DNA of 64,000 bases from Palleronia abyssalis. GTDB lineage: Bacteria; Pseudomonadota; Alphaproteobacteria; Rhodobacterales; Rhodobacteraceae. The translations under genes and the position numbers were made by a program. The notes beneath the pieces are model-generated. The model searched no databases. It saw only the letters and a program-made list of their open reading frames with translations, and was not told the origin of the DNA. The stretch covers positions 671,894 to 735,893 of the forward strand of contig NZ_ONZF01000001.1 of assembly GCF_900302445.1 (NCBI RefSeq). The letters are read 5' to 3'. Shown here one piece after another: positions 10,945-20,266 of the stretch. The first letter of the stretch is position 1; every line of letters begins with the position of its first letter.

Positions 10945-11988
10945 TCAGCCTCCTACCGCCCAGCGGGCATAGAAGCCGCCGAACAGTTCGAAATGAGCGA
11001 GGAACGAGACGAACACGACCCAGATCAGCGAGAACGGAAGGAACACCTTCCAGCCCAGCCGCATCAGCTGGTCGTAGCGATAGCGCGGCACCACGGCCTT
11101 CACCATCGCGAAGAGGAAGAAGAAGAACGCCATCTTCAGCAGCATCCAGAACGCGCCATCAGGCAGGCCCGGAATGGGAGACAGCCAGCCGCCGAAGAAC
11201 AGGATGGCGATGACCGCGCTGAGCAGCCACATCGCGATATACTCACCCGCCATGAACAGCAGGAACGGCGTCGAGGAGTATTCGACCTGATAGCCGGCGA
11301 CCAGCTCCGACTCGGCCTCGGGCAGGTCGAAGGGCGGGCGGTTCGTCTCGGCCAGGCACGAGATGAAGAACAGGAAAACCATCGGGAAATGCGGCAGCCA
11401 ATACCAGTTCAGCAAGCCGAAATCACCGTCCTGCGCGCGAACGATGTCCGACAGGTTCAGCGAGCCGGTCGAGATGATGATGCCGATGATGATCAGGCCC
11501 AGCGACACCTCGTAGCTGATCATCTGCGCGGCCGACCGCAGCGACCCCAGGAACGGGTATTTCGAGTTCGACGCCCAACCGCCCATGATCACGCCATACA
11601 CCTCAAGCGAGGAGACCGCGAAGATGAACAGGATCGCCACATTGATATCGGCCAGTACCCAGCCATCGGCGAAGGGGATGACGGCCCAGGCCACCATCGC
11701 CAGAACGAAAGAGATCAGCGGCGCCATCAGGAACACCGTCCGGTCCGATCCGGCCGGGATGATGACTTCCTTCAGGACATATTTCAGCGCGTCCGCGACG
11801 GTCTGCAACAAGCCGAAAATGCCGACCACGTTCGGCCCACGGCGCATCTGGACGGCGGCCCAGACCTTCCGGTCCGCGTAGACGAGGAACAGAAGCGACA
11901 CCATCACGAAGGTCACGATCATGCCCGCCTGGGCTGCGACCAGAAGCGTGACCCCGGCGGGTGTGGAGAAGAAGCCTTCCATGGGCAT
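10945..11988 (-). CDS. nuoH: NADH-quinone oxidoreductase subunit H
   Basis: 347 residues, polytopic; forms the quinone chamber and the link between the redox and pumping arms. Conserved loops are present: RRGPNVVG (first matrix-side loop), [20 protein letters not shown], and [15 protein letters not shown] with the acidic quinone-channel residues. The C-terminal [17 protein letters not shown] is typical. It follows the lipoprotein gene by 9 nt. Confidence 0.97.
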   Translation of the reverse strand: MPMEGFFSTPAGVTLLVAAQAGMIVTFVMVSLLFLVYADRKVWAAVQMRRGPNVVGIFGLLQTVADALKYVLKEVIIPAGSDRTVFLMAPLISFVLAMVAWAVIPFADGWVLADINVAILFIFAVSSLEVYGVIMGGWASNSKYPFLGSLRSAAQMISYEVSLGLIIIGIIISTGSLNLSDIVRAQDGDFGLLNWYWLPHFPMVFLFFISCLAETNRPPFDLPEAESELVAGYQVEYSSTPFLLFMAGEYIAMWLLSAVIAILFFGGWLSPIPGLPDGAFWMLLKMAFFFFLFAMVKAVVPRYRYDQLMRLGWKVFLPFSLIWVVFVSFLAHFELFGGFYARWAVGG

Positions 11989-11997
11989 GTCCTCAGA

Positions 11998-12402
11998 TCA
12001 GATTGTGGGGATGCCGTCTTCGCGACACCGCGCCACTTCGATTTCGGCGTCCAGCGTCCGCGCCCCATCGGGCAGCGCGGGCGAGACGGTGTAAACCGCA
12101 TCTGCGCGCCAAACGCCACCCTCTTCGGACACGATTGTCCGGATGTGCCGCGCGAAGCCGTAACCCCGGATCAGTGCGTATTGGGCCGCAACGCAGCGGG
12201 CATAGGCCGCGGCATCCCGCGTGTCGCGGGCGCCGCGCATTTCGACCAGAAAATTGACCAGATCGCTGTCAAGCAGCCGGGTCTGGCTTCCAAGATAGGC
12301 CGCATCCGGGGGAGGCGTCACGGGGCGTTCGGGCAGGTCCTCGGCCGGCGGCGCAGTGACGCAGGCGGCCAAGGCTAGGGGAAGGGCCAGTTTCAGACGC
12401 AC
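11998..12402 (-). CDS. Putative lipoprotein between nuoG and nuoH
   Basis: 134 residues, GTG start two bases after the nuoG stop. The N-terminus MRLKLALPLALAAC is a signal peptide ending in a lipobox (LAAC), so the protein is probably membrane-anchored in the periplasm. The mature part has two more cysteines and no family I recognise. It is embedded in the nuo operon with almost no spacing, so it is co-expressed with complex I. A role in assembly would be inference only. Confidence 0.75.
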   Translation of the reverse strand: MRLKLALPLALAACVTAPPAEDLPERPVTPPPDAAYLGSQTRLLDSDLVNFLVEMRGARDTRDAAAYARCVAAQYALIRGYGFARHIRTIVSEEGGVWRADAVYTVSPALPDGARTLDAEIEVARCREDGIPTI

Positions 12403-12403
12403 C

Positions 12404-14407
12404 CTATTCCGCCGCGAGGGGGGCCTGCTTGCGGGTCTTGGCGTTCCGGCTGAGCTCGGCCATCAGGGCGCTGGCCCGCAGGATCGGGTTCGCTAGGTAA
12501 TGATCCGCGACCGTCTTGCCGAACGCGCCGGAGCCGATCTCCCCCGCCTCGATCTCGACCATGTCGTTGGCCGGGACGTCGTCGAACAGCTTGAGGTGCG
12601 GGACCTCTTTCCATATCCGGGCCCGCAACTCGCGGATCGAATCGTAGGGCAGGACAGCGCCAAGTTCGGCCGATAGAGCGCGCAGGATCGCCCAGTTCTC
12701 TTTGGCCTCGCCCGGTGGAAAGTTGGCACGCAGGGCCAGTTGCGGCCGCCCTTCGGTATTGACGAAAATCGCCGCTTCCTCGGTATAGCAGGCGGCTGGC
12801 AGGATGATGTCGGCCCGATGCGCGCCGCGGTCGCCGTGGCTGCCCTGATAAATCACCGTGGGACCGGCGGGGATGTCGATCTCGTCCGCGCCGAGGGCGT
12901 AGATCACGTCTGCCCCGTCCAGCGCCTTGTCGATGCCACCGTCGGTGACCGCACCGACATCCATGGCACCGACCCGAGAGGCCGCCGTGTGCAGAACCAG
13001 CAGCCCGCCACCCAGCGCGGCCGCAGCTTTCAGAATGGCTGCACCGTCCTCACGACGCAGGGCCGCCTGACCGACGATAACGACGGTTTCGCCATCGATT
13101 TCGGGAAGGTCCAGGCCGGACACATCCTCGGCCCCGTGGCCCAGATGCGCGTAATCATAGGTCAGATCGACCTCTTCCCCGATCAGCGCCACGTCCGCGC
13201 CATGGATCCAGGCCTTGCGGATGCGCGAGTTCAGCACGGGCGCTTCGACACGGGGATTGGCCCCGATGATCAGAACGCGAGCTGCGTCCTCGATCGCCTC
13301 AATCGACGTGGTGCCGGCATAGGCGCCGCGATTCCCGGGGATCAACGCCTCGCCGCGCAGGCGCGACTCGACCCGGCCGCCCTGCCCTTCCACTAATTCC
13401 TTCATCGCATAAACAGCTTCGACCGGGGCCAAATCTCCGACCAGACCCGCGACGGACTTGCCCTTCATAGCCTTGGCGGCGGCGGCCAACGCTTCGGGCC
13501 AGCTCGCCGGGCGCAGTTTTCCGTCAACCCGAAGATAGGGTCGATCCAGACGCTGCCGCTTCAAGCCGTCCCAGACATAGCGGGACCGGTCGGCCAGCCA
13601 TTCCTCGTTCACGCCGTCGTTGTTGCGGGGCAGGATGCGCATGACCTCGCGCCCCTTCGTGTCCACCCGGATATTCGAGCCGAGCGCGTCCATTACGTCG
13701 ATCGTCTCGGTCTTCGTCAGCTCCCACGGGCGGGCCGAAAAAGCGTAGGGCTTCGAGGTCAGCGCGCCCACGGGGCACAGGTCCACGATGTTGCCCTGCA
13801 TCTCGGAATCGAGCGTCTGGCCCAGATAGCTGGTGATCTCGGCATCCTCGCCGCGACCGGTCTGGCCCAGTTCGGGCATGCCCGCGACTTCGGTGATGAA
13901 GCGCACGCAGCGCGTGCAGGAAATACACCGCGTCATGTGGGTGCCGACCAGCGGCCCCAGATCCATGTTCGTCACTGCACGCTTCGGCTCGCGGTAGCGG
14001 CTGAAATCGACGCCATAGGCCATCGCCTGGTCCTGAAGGTCGCATTCGCCACCCTGGTCGCATATGGGGCAGTCCAGCGGGTGGTTGATCAGCAGGAACT
14101 CCATCACGCCTTCGCGGGCCTTCTTGACCATCGGGCTGTTGGTCTTGACCTCGGGCGGGGCACCGTCCTTGCCCGGGCGCAAGTCGCGCACCTGCATAGC
14201 GCACGAAGCTGCGGGCTTGGGCGGTCCACCGACGACCTCGACCAGGCACATCCGGCAGTTGCCCGCGATCGACAGACGCTCGTGATAGCAAAAACGCGGG
14301 ATCTCGATCTCGGCGGCCTGTTCGCAGGCCTGAAGAAGGGTCATGGCGGGATCGACCTCGACCTCGCGCCCGTCGATGATGATCTTGCGAAGATCGCTCA
14401 TGCCCAT
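12404..14407 (-). CDS. nuoG: NADH-quinone oxidoreductase subunit G
   Basis: 667 residues; the large Fe-S subunit of the NADH module. The N-terminal 2Fe-2S ferredoxin domain has Cys40, 51, 54 and 69. A His-Cys-type 4Fe-4S segment follows ([18 protein letters not shown]), then the N4 site [10 protein letters not shown]. The remainder is a degenerate molybdopterin-oxidoreductase fold without cofactor. Alternative start 6 nt downstream (MSDLRK). A 7-bp hairpin lies just upstream of its ribosome-binding site. Confidence 0.97.
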   Translation of the reverse strand: MGMSDLRKIIIDGREVEVDPAMTLLQACEQAAEIEIPRFCYHERLSIAGNCRMCLVEVVGGPPKPAASCAMQVRDLRPGKDGAPPEVKTNSPMVKKAREGVMEFLLINHPLDCPICDQGGECDLQDQAMAYGVDFSRYREPKRAVTNMDLGPLVGTHMTRCISCTRCVRFITEVAGMPELGQTGRGEDAEITSYLGQTLDSEMQGNIVDLCPVGALTSKPYAFSARPWELTKTETIDVMDALGSNIRVDTKGREVMRILPRNNDGVNEEWLADRSRYVWDGLKRQRLDRPYLRVDGKLRPASWPEALAAAAKAMKGKSVAGLVGDLAPVEAVYAMKELVEGQGGRVESRLRGEALIPGNRGAYAGTTSIEAIEDAARVLIIGANPRVEAPVLNSRIRKAWIHGADVALIGEEVDLTYDYAHLGHGAEDVSGLDLPEIDGETVVIVGQAALRREDGAAILKAAAALGGGLLVLHTAASRVGAMDVGAVTDGGIDKALDGADVIYALGADEIDIPAGPTVIYQGSHGDRGAHRADIILPAACYTEEAAIFVNTEGRPQLALRANFPPGEAKENWAILRALSAELGAVLPYDSIRELRARIWKEVPHLKLFDDVPANDMVEIEAGEIGSGAFGKTVADHYLANPILRASALMAELSRNAKTRKQAPLAAE

Positions 14408-14424
14408 GTCTCCTGGCTGTCCTT

Positions 14425-14443
14425 GGTGGGCCCTAAGCCCACC
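14425..14443. other. Leader hairpin upstream of nuoG
   Basis: GGTGGGC, 5-nt loop, GCCCACC: a 7-bp perfect stem 18 nt upstream of the nuoG ATG, just before its GGAG-type ribosome-binding site. It could modulate translation or mRNA stability. No U-tract follows, so it is not a clear terminator. Confidence 0.35.
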
Positions 14444-14480
14444 GGTTGCGCGGTCACTTAATACGTCTTGTCCCTGCCGA

Positions 14481-14501
14481 AAACCGCAACTTGCGCGGTT
14501 T
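14481..14501. terminator. Weak terminator-like hairpin 3' of the 14522-14944 gene
   Basis: AAACCGC, 7-nt loop, GCGGTTT, 21 nt after the stop codon of the upstream secreted-protein gene. On the minus strand the stem ends in TTTT then CGG. The U-tract is short, so at most partial termination before nuoG is expected. Confidence 0.35.
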
Positions 14502-14521
14502 CACGATTTGTCGCGCAGGCC

Positions 14522-14944
14522 TTACTCGCACGTGCCGCCAAATTTCCAACTTTCCAGATCCTCGGGGGCGTAGCGCTGACGCATGTCGATCCGTGCGACG
14601 ATCTGTTCGCCGGGCTCGCGTCCGCAATGGCCGGCCGCCACGGAGGCGGCGTCCTGGATCGCCTCCTCGTAGGGGACGATATTCGGCGTGATCAGGATCG
14701 AGAAGCGGTTCTCCTTGGTCCAGAAGTATTTCACGGGCTCTTCTATGACCAGTCTTGCGGTCGAAGGCACCGTGCGGGGAAGGTATCCCGGGTTATGCCC
14801 GTCCGCGACCGGCACGGGGCACAGTTCGAACTCGTTTTCAGGATAGCAGGGCGCGTAGACGAACGCATAGCCATCGGGATAGACGTGATCCGCAAACGAA
14901 TGGGCCGGCATCAGTGCCAGCAAGAGAGCCAAGGCGCGCATCAT
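14522..14944 (-). CDS. Secreted hypothetical protein in nuo cluster
   Basis: 140 residues. A signal peptide (MMRALALLLALMPAHSFA) precedes a mature domain with paired cysteines (YAPCYPENEFELC, GHCGREPGE, GGTCE) that could form disulfides in the periplasm. No family recognised. It starts inside the stop codon of the DUF5333-like gene (4-nt overlap), so the two are translationally coupled. Its position between nuoF and nuoG suggests co-regulation with complex I. Confidence 0.65.
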   Translation of the reverse strand: MMRALALLLALMPAHSFADHVYPDGYAFVYAPCYPENEFELCPVPVADGHNPGYLPRTVPSTARLVIEEPVKYFWTKENRFSILITPNIVPYEEAIQDAASVAAGHCGREPGEQIVARIDMRQRYAPEDLESWKFGGTCE

Positions 14945-15342
14945 TCCCCTTTCAGAAGCTTACCGGCATTGGTACCGCGGGCGATTTCCTCTCGTCCCAC
15001 ATTGCAATATCCGGAGGTGTTGCCGGGGGTTGCGCCCCGCGCGGCAAGATCGGCGGCGATTTCGGCCTCCAACGCATCACGAGCCGCGTCGTTGTCCCGC
15101 AGGGCATCGATATCCTCGCGGCTGTACCCGGCCTGCAGCGCGTAATCTTCCAGTGCCTTCAGAAAGGTGTAGGCCCGGACGAGACGCGGTGAAATGCTGG
15201 GGCAATTCTTGCGTATCTCATCTGCGAGTCCGATCGCGTAGAACCCCTGCCGGACTTCGGGGTCATCCTGCAGCGATTGGGCCGAAAGGGTCACCGGCAT
15301 CAGCAGCGCCGCCCCCAAGATGGCATGCACCAAAATTCTCAT
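14941..15342 (-). CDS. DUF5333-like secreted protein
   Basis: 133 residues from the ATG at 15342 (MRILVHAILGAALL), which gives a proper signal peptide; the frame is open farther upstream but without one. The mature protein (QDDPEVRQGFYAIGLADEI, then CPSISPRL, GYSREDIDALRD and a C-terminal YCNVGREEIARGT) matches what I recall of the DUF5333 family, found in nuo loci of Rhodobacterales. Two cysteines may form a disulfide. Function unknown. A promoter-like TACTAT (15393-15398 on the minus strand) lies upstream, without a good -35. Confidence 0.7.
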   Translation of the reverse strand: MRILVHAILGAALLMPVTLSAQSLQDDPEVRQGFYAIGLADEIRKNCPSISPRLVRAYTFLKALEDYALQAGYSREDIDALRDNDAARDALEAEIAADLAARGATPGNTSGYCNVGREEIARGTNAGKLLKGE

Positions 15343-15454
15343 TGTCAGTCTCCGACTATGCATCCGAACGTCCGCACACCTGAGACAGCACGATAGTATG
15401 AACCGGAGGGAAACGGAAACGCCCACCGGTCACGATCAAAGGAAGTTCCTATCG

Positions 15455-15811
15455 TCATCGGCCCAGACAGCGACCCGAATAGACCGTCCGCCCATTCTGC
15501 GCCCGTGTTCCGATCCAGGCCTCGGGCGCACCGGGCTGGGCCCCCCATACGATTGCCGACGATCCGAAGGTGGTCAGGCAATGGCGCGTCCCGTAGAATC
15601 GGACCGTCTCTCGTACGGCCTCCAGGCCCGCGCCACGCGACTCGACGGCAACGCGAAACTCGGTTTCATCACCGTCCGCCGACAGGTTGGCGTCGTAAGG
15701 CAGCGGGTCAGAGGGCCGGACATTCGTCAGGAAGCCCAAGCCAGGGGTCGGAATACGGCCACACGCCATAACGGTCATGGCGACAAGCAGCAGGCAGATC
15801 AATCGTTTCAC
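15455..15811 (-). CDS. Putative lipoprotein downstream of nuoF
   Basis: 118 residues. MKRLICLLLVAMTVMACG is a signal peptide with a lipobox (VMAC), so the product is probably lipid-anchored. The mature part contains FRVAVESRGAGLEAVRETVRFYGTRHC-like sequence and two further cysteines. Similar short proteins exist in Rhodobacterales, but I cannot name a family. It is the first gene after the nuoF terminator and so probably opens the second transcription unit of the cluster. Confidence 0.65.
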   Translation of the reverse strand: MKRLICLLLVAMTVMACGRIPTPGLGFLTNVRPSDPLPYDANLSADGDETEFRVAVESRGAGLEAVRETVRFYGTRHCLTTFGSSAIVWGAQPGAPEAWIGTRAQNGRTVYSGRCLGR

Positions 15812-15897
15812 GAAACCCTCTTCGTCGGGAGGCGGTCCATACTCTCGTGTTCGTTACACAGGACCGCAAGCCACCGCAATTCCGGATGGGTCGAAAG

Positions 15898-15929
15898 AAA
15901 AAAGGCGTGCGATTTCCATCCCGCACGCC
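15898..15929 (-). terminator. Strong intrinsic terminator after nuoF
   Basis: On the minus strand GGCGTGCG, a 10-nt loop, and CGCACGCC are followed immediately by TTTTTT. The stem begins 26 nt after the nuoF stop codon. This is a textbook Rho-independent terminator in the middle of the nuo cluster, which implies that nuoG-N depend on read-through or on a promoter between about 15897 and 14410. Confidence 0.85.
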
Positions 15930-15954
15930 CTTGCTTCAGCCAAAGCCTCACAAC

Positions 15955-17235
15955 CTACTCTGCCGCGATCGGTCGCTTGTGCTTGATGCGATCCTCGATC
16001 TCGTCGCGAAAATGCCGGATCAATCCCTGGATCGGCCAGGCTGCGGCGTCGCCGAGGGCGCAGATCGTGTGGCCCTCGACCTGCTTGGTGACGTCCAGAA
16101 GCATGTCGATTTCCTCGACCTCGGCCTCGCCGCGGACCAAACGTTCCATCACGCGCATCATCCAGCCGGTGCCTTCGCGACACGGCGTGCACTGTCCGCA
16201 GCTCTCGTGCTTGTAAAACGCGGCCAGCCGCCAGATCGCCTTGATGATGTCGGTGGACTGATCCATCACGATGACCGCCGCGGTGCCCAAGCCCGACTTC
16301 TGCTCGCGCAGCCAGTCGAAATCCATGATCCCCTCTTTGATCGTCGACGCCGGAAGGCACGGCACCGACGAGCCGCCCGGGATCACCGCCTTGAGGTTGT
16401 CCCAGCCGCCACGGATGCCGCCGCAATGCTTGTCGATCAACTCTTCGAACGAGATCGACATCGCTTCTTCAACGACACAGGGGTTGTTCACGTGTCCGGA
16501 AATCGCGAAGACCTTGGTGCCCGCGTTGTTTTCGCGCCCGAACGAGCTGAACCAGGACGCGCCGCGTCGCAGAATCGTCGGGACCACGGCGATCGATTCG
16601 ACGTTGTTGACCGTGGTGGGGCACCCGTACAGGCCGGCGCCGGCGGGGAATGGCGGCTTCAGGCGCGGCATGCCCTTCTTGCCCTCAAGGCTTTCGATCA
16701 GCGCCGTTTCCTCGCCACAGATGTAGGCCCCTGCCCCATGCGCAAGGTATAGGTCGAAATCCCAGCCCGACCCGGCGGCGTTCTTGCCCAGAAGCCCGTC
16801 GTCATAGGCTTCGTCGATGGCACGCTGCAAAGCCTCGCGCTCGCGGATATATTCGCCGCGGATGTAGATATAGCAGGCATGGGCGTTCATCGCGAAGGAC
16901 GCGATAAGGCAGCCTTCGATCAGCGTGTGGGGATCGTGGCGCATGATCTCCCGGTCCTTGCAGGTCCCGGGCTCCGACTCGTCGGCGTTCACGACAAGGT
17001 AGGCGGGGCGCCCATCCGATTCCTTGGGCATGAACGACCATTTCAGGCCGGTCGGAAAGCCGGCACCGCCGCGGCCGCGCAGCCCGGAATCCTTCATCTC
17101 CTGGACGATCCAGTCGCGCCCCTTCTTGATGATGTCGCCCGTGCCGTCCCAATGCCCGCGCGATTTCGCGCCCGACAGGGTCCGGTCGCCCATGCCGTAG
17201 AGATTGGTGAAGATGCGATCCTTGTCGTCGAGCAT
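15955..17235 (-). CDS. nuoF: NADH-quinone oxidoreductase subunit F (NADH/FMN site)
   Basis: 426 residues from the ATG at 17235, preceded by GAGAGG; a longer open frame upstream to 17517 is not family-like. NuoF oxidises NADH via FMN and passes electrons to cluster N3. Motifs: [13 protein letters not shown] (NADH/FMN, from residue 51), [13 protein letters not shown] (near residue 95), and the 4Fe-4S set SCGQCTPC (Cys346, 349, 352) with Cys392. Length is normal. Confidence 0.97.
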   Translation of the reverse strand: MLDDKDRIFTNLYGMGDRTLSGAKSRGHWDGTGDIIKKGRDWIVQEMKDSGLRGRGGAGFPTGLKWSFMPKESDGRPAYLVVNADESEPGTCKDREIMRHDPHTLIEGCLIASFAMNAHACYIYIRGEYIREREALQRAIDEAYDDGLLGKNAAGSGWDFDLYLAHGAGAYICGEETALIESLEGKKGMPRLKPPFPAGAGLYGCPTTVNNVESIAVVPTILRRGASWFSSFGRENNAGTKVFAISGHVNNPCVVEEAMSISFEELIDKHCGGIRGGWDNLKAVIPGGSSVPCLPASTIKEGIMDFDWLREQKSGLGTAAVIVMDQSTDIIKAIWRLAAFYKHESCGQCTPCREGTGWMMRVMERLVRGEAEVEEIDMLLDVTKQVEGHTICALGDAAAWPIQGLIRHFRDEIEDRIKHKRPIAAE

Positions 17236-17279
17236 GTCGCTAACCTCTCGATGAAGCCTCGCCCGTGGCGGAGCCATCC

Positions 17280-17498
17280 CTATTTGCGTTCGTCGCGCCG
17301 CTTTTGCCAGATGCGAAAGGTCGCGGCCAGTGCCCAGACGAAAACCACCAAGGCCAGCGCGTCGAAAATGAAGACGAACCGATCGGGAAGCCCGAAGGTC
17401 GCGCCGAAAAGTTGCCCACCCATCCATAGGATCATCGTCATCGCCATGATGACGCCGATATTGCGCGCGCGTTTCGCGGTGTTCAAATCGTCCGACAT
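17280..17498 (-). CDS. DUF5337-like small membrane protein
   Basis: 72 residues with two transmembrane helices ([19 protein letters not shown] and [19 protein letters not shown]) joined by a short loop containing GLPDRF, and a charged C-terminus. It fits my recollection of the DUF5337 family seen next to nuoE/nuoF in Rhodobacterales. It lies 44 nt upstream of nuoF in the same direction. It could be a complex I accessory or assembly factor (inference). Confidence 0.75.
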   Translation of the reverse strand: MSDDLNTAKRARNIGVIMAMTMILWMGGQLFGATFGLPDRFVFIFDALALVVFVWALAATFRIWQKRRDERK

Positions 17499-17572
17499 GG
17501 GGGCGGTCTAGCGCCAAAAGCGCGGGGCGACCAGTCCCCCGGCCGCCCCGATAAAGTCATTCGTCTGGTTCG

Positions 17573-18598
17573 TCAGGCTGAGGTGCCACCCGACAGCTCT
17601 TTCGCTTGGGGACGCCAATCGTCGCGGCTGGCCCTGCCTTTGAACTGTTCGAGGTTCTCGTCGATCCAGGCAAGCTCCTGATCCGACCAAGCGGCGATCT
17701 GATCATAGTGATAGATGCCCATGCTATGGAGCAAGTCTTCCAATTTAGGGCCAATGCCCTTGATCCGCTTCAGATCGTCCGCGCCACCTTCGCGCGGCTC
17801 GGCCATGCGGGCCGGTTCCGTTCCGATCTCCGCGGTCTTTGTCTGCGAGTCCGTATCGCCTTCGTATTTCCAGTCGCCCTTCCGATCGGCAAGCTCTTGG
17901 CTGCCGGCAAGCTGGCTCGACTTCCATTTCGGATCGTCGGTTTCAACCTCGGTCGCGTCCGGGGTGGGCGATGGGGTGGCGGACGGCTCCTCGACCGCCG
18001 GGGCATCGGATTTCGACTGCTCTTGTTCGGATCGGTCCGACGGCGTGTCGTCCTTCGCTTTCTCCTCGAGCGAAGCGTCTGGCATACCCCCCGACGCAGA
18101 GCTCGGCCCCCCGCCCGCAACGTCGCCGGTGTGATCGGGTGAGGGGGTCGTCCCGGTCAGCGTTCCGGCCCCGGCCGCCTCGGTTGGTGCCGCGGTCGCG
18201 CCGGATCGGCCTACCCCTACGGTGCCGCTGTCGCGTCCGGCATGGGTGGCGCCGATGGCTTCGGCCTGGTTGTCCGAGTGGATGTTGCCCACCGAGCTGG
18301 GTGCGGTCGTGGCCGATCCGGGCTGAACCCCTGCAGTTCCCGCCGGAACCGTCCGGTCACCAAGCTGGCCATGCGAAGCGGCTCTCAGATCGGGTTTTCC
18401 ACGCTCCGGCCCGGAGAAAAATCCGAAGAACAGGATGATCGCAGCCCCCAGCGCGATCAGGATCGCCAGAAAGGCCGCCGGCGAAACCGTGAAGTTCCCC
18501 ACCACCATCAACGCCACGAAGGCCACGAATCCGATCCCGCCAGCAATGGCCGCAATCAGCAGAAAAGAGCTTGGAGTCTGTCGTTGCATTTCCGTCAT
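17573..18598 (-). CDS. Membrane protein with C-terminal helix-hairpin-helix module
   Basis: 341 residues. Two N-terminal transmembrane helices (about 12-35 and 40-62) precede a long low-complexity, Ser/Thr/Asp/Glu-rich linker (about 75-270). From residue 272 (GADDLKRIKGIGPKLE) a compact helix-hairpin-helix module follows. By hand alignment it is identical at 47 of 65 positions to the C-terminus of the adjacent NuoE, which indicates a duplicated or exchanged domain. Located between nuoE and nuoF. Its function in complex I is not known to me. An alternative start is Met4. Confidence 0.8.
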   Translation of the reverse strand: MTEMQRQTPSSFLLIAAIAGGIGFVAFVALMVVGNFTVSPAAFLAILIALGAAIILFFGFFSGPERGKPDLRAASHGQLGDRTVPAGTAGVQPGSATTAPSSVGNIHSDNQAEAIGATHAGRDSGTVGVGRSGATAAPTEAAGAGTLTGTTPSPDHTGDVAGGGPSSASGGMPDASLEEKAKDDTPSDRSEQEQSKSDAPAVEEPSATPSPTPDATEVETDDPKWKSSQLAGSQELADRKGDWKYEGDTDSQTKTAEIGTEPARMAEPREGGADDLKRIKGIGPKLEDLLHSMGIYHYDQIAAWSDQELAWIDENLEQFKGRASRDDWRPQAKELSGGTSA

Positions 18599-18652
18599 TC
18601 CCTGTCCGTCAGGTCACGTAATAGACCCTTCGACACGGAACGTAGCGCGGAA

Positions 18653-19990
18653 CTATCCGTCTGTCTGCCCTTCTCGCGACAGGACTTTCGCCTGCCCCAC
18701 CCAGTTGTCGCGAATGACCCGGCCCTTGAAGCCTTCCAGATTGCGGTCGATCCAGGCCAATTCCCGGGCCGACCAACCGGCGATCTGGTCGAAATGGAAG
18801 ATGCCCATCCCGTGCAGCGTCTGTTCGAGCTTCGGCCCCACGCCCTTGATCTGCTTCAGGTCGTCCGCCCCGCTGCCACGCGCGGTTTCCAGAACTTCGG
18901 GTCGCGTCTCCTCGCCCTCGGGCACATCCGAAGCTTCGGCGTTCACGGGGTCGTCCTCTGCCGAGGTATCCATGCCGCGTGACAACGGCGCATCACCTGC
19001 GTGGGTCGAGGTCTCGCGCGTCTCGGATTGGACGGTCTCGCCGCTTTCGCCGGCGGCGTGATAAGCACCCCCCTCGGGCGTCGCGTCCCCGGCTTTGGAC
19101 ACGCCAGCGACCTCTCCCTCGTCCGGGCGGGCCTTGTTGTCGGCATCGCTTTCCTGCTTGGTCGTCGCGTGATCGTTCACGGCCTTGTCGGCGCCGGGTT
19201 GCGCGCCGGGCGTCGGACGTTCGTTGTTGGCCGTGGGACCCAGCAAGTCATCGTTGACCGGGGGCGGAGTCGCGGCACCGCTGTCCATCGCCGGGTTCCA
19301 CGGCGCGCGCAGACGGACCTCGGTCCCGTCGATCCGTTTCAACGTGTCGCCGATCTCCGTCGCCAGGGAGACCGAGGCGTTGGACGCGTTGACCTTGTCA
19401 TTATGCAGCGAGGTGACGCCTCCCGCCGGTTCCGAGGCAAACCGACCCGTTTGCGAGCCGGGCGTAGGCACCTTGCCCGCGGCCATCTCGTCCAGAAGAT
19501 GCGCGAGGCTCTCGGCCGTCAGATCCTCGTAGTAATCCTTGCCGATCTGCGCCATCGGCGCGTTGGCACAGGCGCCCAGACATTCCACCTCTTCCCAGCT
19601 GAACTTGCCGTCCGATGAGATCTGGTGCGGTTTTTTCGCGATCTTCTCCTTGCACACGCCGATCAGATCCTCGGCGCCGCAGATCATGCATGATGTCGTA
19701 CCGCAGACCTGCACGTGCGCGACCGTGCCCACCGGCTGAAGCTGAAACATGAAATAGAAAGTCGCCACTTCGAGCGCGCGGATATAGGCCATTCCCAGCA
19801 TCCCCGCGACATGCTCGATCGCGGGGCGGGACAGCCATCCCTCCTGCTCCTGCGCACGCCACAACAGGGCGATCACTGCGCTGGCTTGCCGGCCTTCAGG
19901 ATATTTCGAGATCTGCGCCTCGGCCCATTTCTGGTTGGCCTCGGTAAAGGCGAAGCTTTCGGGCTGCTCGGTATGCAGGCGGCGGAGCAT
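18653..19990 (-). CDS. nuoE: NADH-quinone oxidoreductase subunit E with helix-hairpin-helix tail
   Basis: 445 residues, more than twice the size of a minimal NuoE. Residues 1 to about 200 are the thioredoxin-like NuoE domain with the N1a 2Fe-2S ligands Cys96, Cys101, Cys137 and Cys141. A disordered Ala/Asp/Glu/Thr-rich linker (about 240-370) leads to a helix-hairpin-helix module from residue 374. The same module ends the next gene product. Extended NuoE proteins are known to me in Rhodobacterales, but the role of the tail is unclear. Confidence 0.95.
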   Translation of the reverse strand: MLRRLHTEQPESFAFTEANQKWAEAQISKYPEGRQASAVIALLWRAQEQEGWLSRPAIEHVAGMLGMAYIRALEVATFYFMFQLQPVGTVAHVQVCGTTSCMICGAEDLIGVCKEKIAKKPHQISSDGKFSWEEVECLGACANAPMAQIGKDYYEDLTAESLAHLLDEMAAGKVPTPGSQTGRFASEPAGGVTSLHNDKVNASNASVSLATEIGDTLKRIDGTEVRLRAPWNPAMDSGAATPPPVNDDLLGPTANNERPTPGAQPGADKAVNDHATTKQESDADNKARPDEGEVAGVSKAGDATPEGGAYHAAGESGETVQSETRETSTHAGDAPLSRGMDTSAEDDPVNAEASDVPEGEETRPEVLETARGSGADDLKQIKGVGPKLEQTLHGMGIFHFDQIAGWSARELAWIDRNLEGFKGRVIRDNWVGQAKVLSREGQTDG

Positions 19991-20065
19991 GGGCTGGCCT
20001 CTCTCAGATCTCGGTCGCGGGTGATTTAGCGAAGTCGTGCGGGAAGGGAAAGGCGTGGATGCGCT

Positions 20066-20257
20066 TCAGAACCACCGCAACGTCGCCGCCACCAGCAAAA
20101 GGACGGCGATGCCAGATGGCACCACCGCGCGGTCGCAGAAGCGCGTGAACCATGTGTCCCGAGTCCCCTGCCCCATCCAGACCAGGAAACTGGTCAGAAA
20201 CAGCAGCATTGCCAGTGGTGTGGCGGCAACCATGAACCAGGCAAGGCCCAGTGCCAC
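20066..20257 (-). CDS. Small membrane protein between nuoD and nuoE
   Basis: 63 residues with two hydrophobic helices (AWFMVAATPLAMLLFLTSFLVWM and VVPSGIAVLLLVAATL) separated by a charged loop. It starts 9 nt after nuoD stops, so it is very likely co-translated with the operon. No named family recognised; the size and topology resemble other small inserts of this nuo cluster. Confidence 0.6.
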   Translation of the reverse strand: MALGLAWFMVAATPLAMLLFLTSFLVWMGQGTRDTWFTRFCDRAVVPSGIAVLLLVAATLRWF

Positions 20258-20266
20258 GCCGGACCC

